In this document: positions 32,898 through 33,243 of the stretch, piece after piece | How positions within the stretch are numbered: the first letter of the stretch is position 1 | Layout: the number at the start of each line of letters is the position of its first letter | Source: Pseudomonadales bacterium | Lineage (GTDB): Bacteria; Pseudomonadota; Gammaproteobacteria; Pseudomonadales; Azotimanducaceae | Length of the DNA stretch: 33,243 nt | Assembly (NCBI GenBank): GCA_030749725.1 | Contig: JASMJM010000069.1 | Coordinates: 1 to 33,243 of the forward strand | Reading direction: 5' to 3' | Translations under genes and position numbers: made by a program | Notes under the pieces: generated by a model | Database searches by the model: none | Told to the model about the DNA's origin: nothing | What the model saw: the letters and a program-made list of their open reading frames with translations, nothing else

Positions 32898-33243
32898 ATG
32901 GCAACTGGAATCAAAGACAAGGTGGCAATCCTCGGCATGGGTTGTTCCAAGTTCGGTGAACGCTGGGACGCGGGGGCGGAGGAGTTAATGGTGGAGGCCT
33001 ATGAAGAGGCGATGCAGGATGCCAGCATCGACACCAGCCAAATCGATGCTGCCTGGCTTTCCACGCATATTGAGGACATCAACGTTGGTAAAGGGGGTCT
33101 GCCCCTGTCCACCACGTTGCGACTGCCCAATATCGCTGTCACCCGGGTCGAAAACTTCTGCGCCAGCGGCTCGGAAGCGTTCCGGGGTGCAGTCTACGCC
33201 GTGGCTTCCGGTGCCTGTGACATCGCCTTGGCACTGGGGGTGG
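32898..33243 (+). CDS. Thiolase-family protein, N-terminal part (partial)
   Basis: The first 115 residues of a thiolase or SCP-x/lipid-transfer-like protein. VAILGMGCSKFGERWDAGAEELMVEA and the spacing of helices fit this non-degradative group rather than FadA. The nucleophile Cys88 is present in VENFCASGSEAF. The rest is beyond the window. AGGAG lies 7 bases before ATG 32898, 123 bases after the HMGS-like/DUF35 gene, which it may accompany as a complex. Hairpin GATCCA-TCGT-TGGATC at 32799-32814 lies in the gap. Candidate activities are acyl-CoA thiolysis, condensation or, with a DUF35 partner, retro-aldol cleavage. Confidence 0.85.
   Translation, partial: MATGIKDKVAILGMGCSKFGERWDAGAEELMVEAYEEAMQDASIDTSQIDAAWLSTHIEDINVGKGGLPLSTTLRLPNIAVTRVENFCASGSEAFRGAVYAVASGACDIALALGV

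Overview
The window looks like chromosomal DNA of a free-living or symbiotic Gram-negative gammaproteobacterium. The evidence is lpxA (lipid A), a fabA-fabB pair (anaerobic unsaturated fatty acid synthesis), the start of a TonB-dependent receptor with a signal peptide, a periplasmic protease of the 67-kDa SppA type and a LexA site of the E. coli/Pseudomonas type. Base composition is moderate (slightly GC-rich by eye) and even. I see no phage, transposase, tRNA, rRNA or CRISPR array. The species cannot be fixed from this sequence alone.

Layout. 1-3.8 kb, minus strand: the start of a TonB-dependent receptor, galE, a HAD hydrolase, a stand-alone lpxA and a flavin/PPOX-type protein. 4.0-5.8 kb, plus: fabA and fabB, translationally coupled, behind an extended -10 promoter and an inverted repeat. 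5.8-8.3 kb, minus: a QueG-like Fe-S protein and a PYROXD2/phytoene-desaturase-like flavoprotein. 8.4-8.6 kb: a 31-bp tandem repeat. 8.7-13.3 kb, plus: a small lipoprotein, then a LexA box followed by a FAN1-type nuclease and a PD-(D/E)XK/XPD-type helicase overlapping by ATGA. 13.9-15.3 kb, plus: a cold-shock protein, a hairpin-rich spacer, a phosphatase-like protein and a small conserved protein. 15.4-21.6 kb, minus: a His-rich exported protein, a GH38 alpha-mannosidase, sppA and a second HAD hydrolase. 21.9-26.4 kb, plus: an acyl-CoA ligase, two acyl-CoA dehydrogenases that look like a heteromeric pair, and a GNAT. 26.5 kb: a nested inverted-repeat element. 26.7-33.2 kb: murF (+), a YiiX-like peptidase (-), moaA (+) ending in a G-rich tandem repeat, a DUF1285 protein, an HMG-CoA-synthase-like/DUF35 fusion and the start of a thiolase.

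How the genes fit together. Most are housekeeping: envelope (galE, lpxA, murF, sppA), fatty acid synthesis and molybdenum cofactor. Three modules stand out. (1) A DNA-repair pair, FAN1 nuclease plus Fe-S helicase, with a near-consensus SOS box, suggests damage-inducible crosslink repair. (2) Two acyl-CoA units (ligase plus paired dehydrogenases; HMGS-like/DUF35 fusion plus thiolase) resemble the parts used to degrade branched, isoprenoid or steroid-type side chains. The HMGS-like protein seems to have lost its catalytic residues. (3) Several structured non-coding elements (31-bp tandem array, 29-bp-arm nested palindrome, four G5 runs at the moaA stop, inverted repeat in the fabA leader) are not explained by the genes. 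I did not find a clearly novel multi-gene defence or biosynthetic system. The most original candidates are the SOS-linked FAN1/helicase pair and the HMGS-like/DUF35/thiolase unit.
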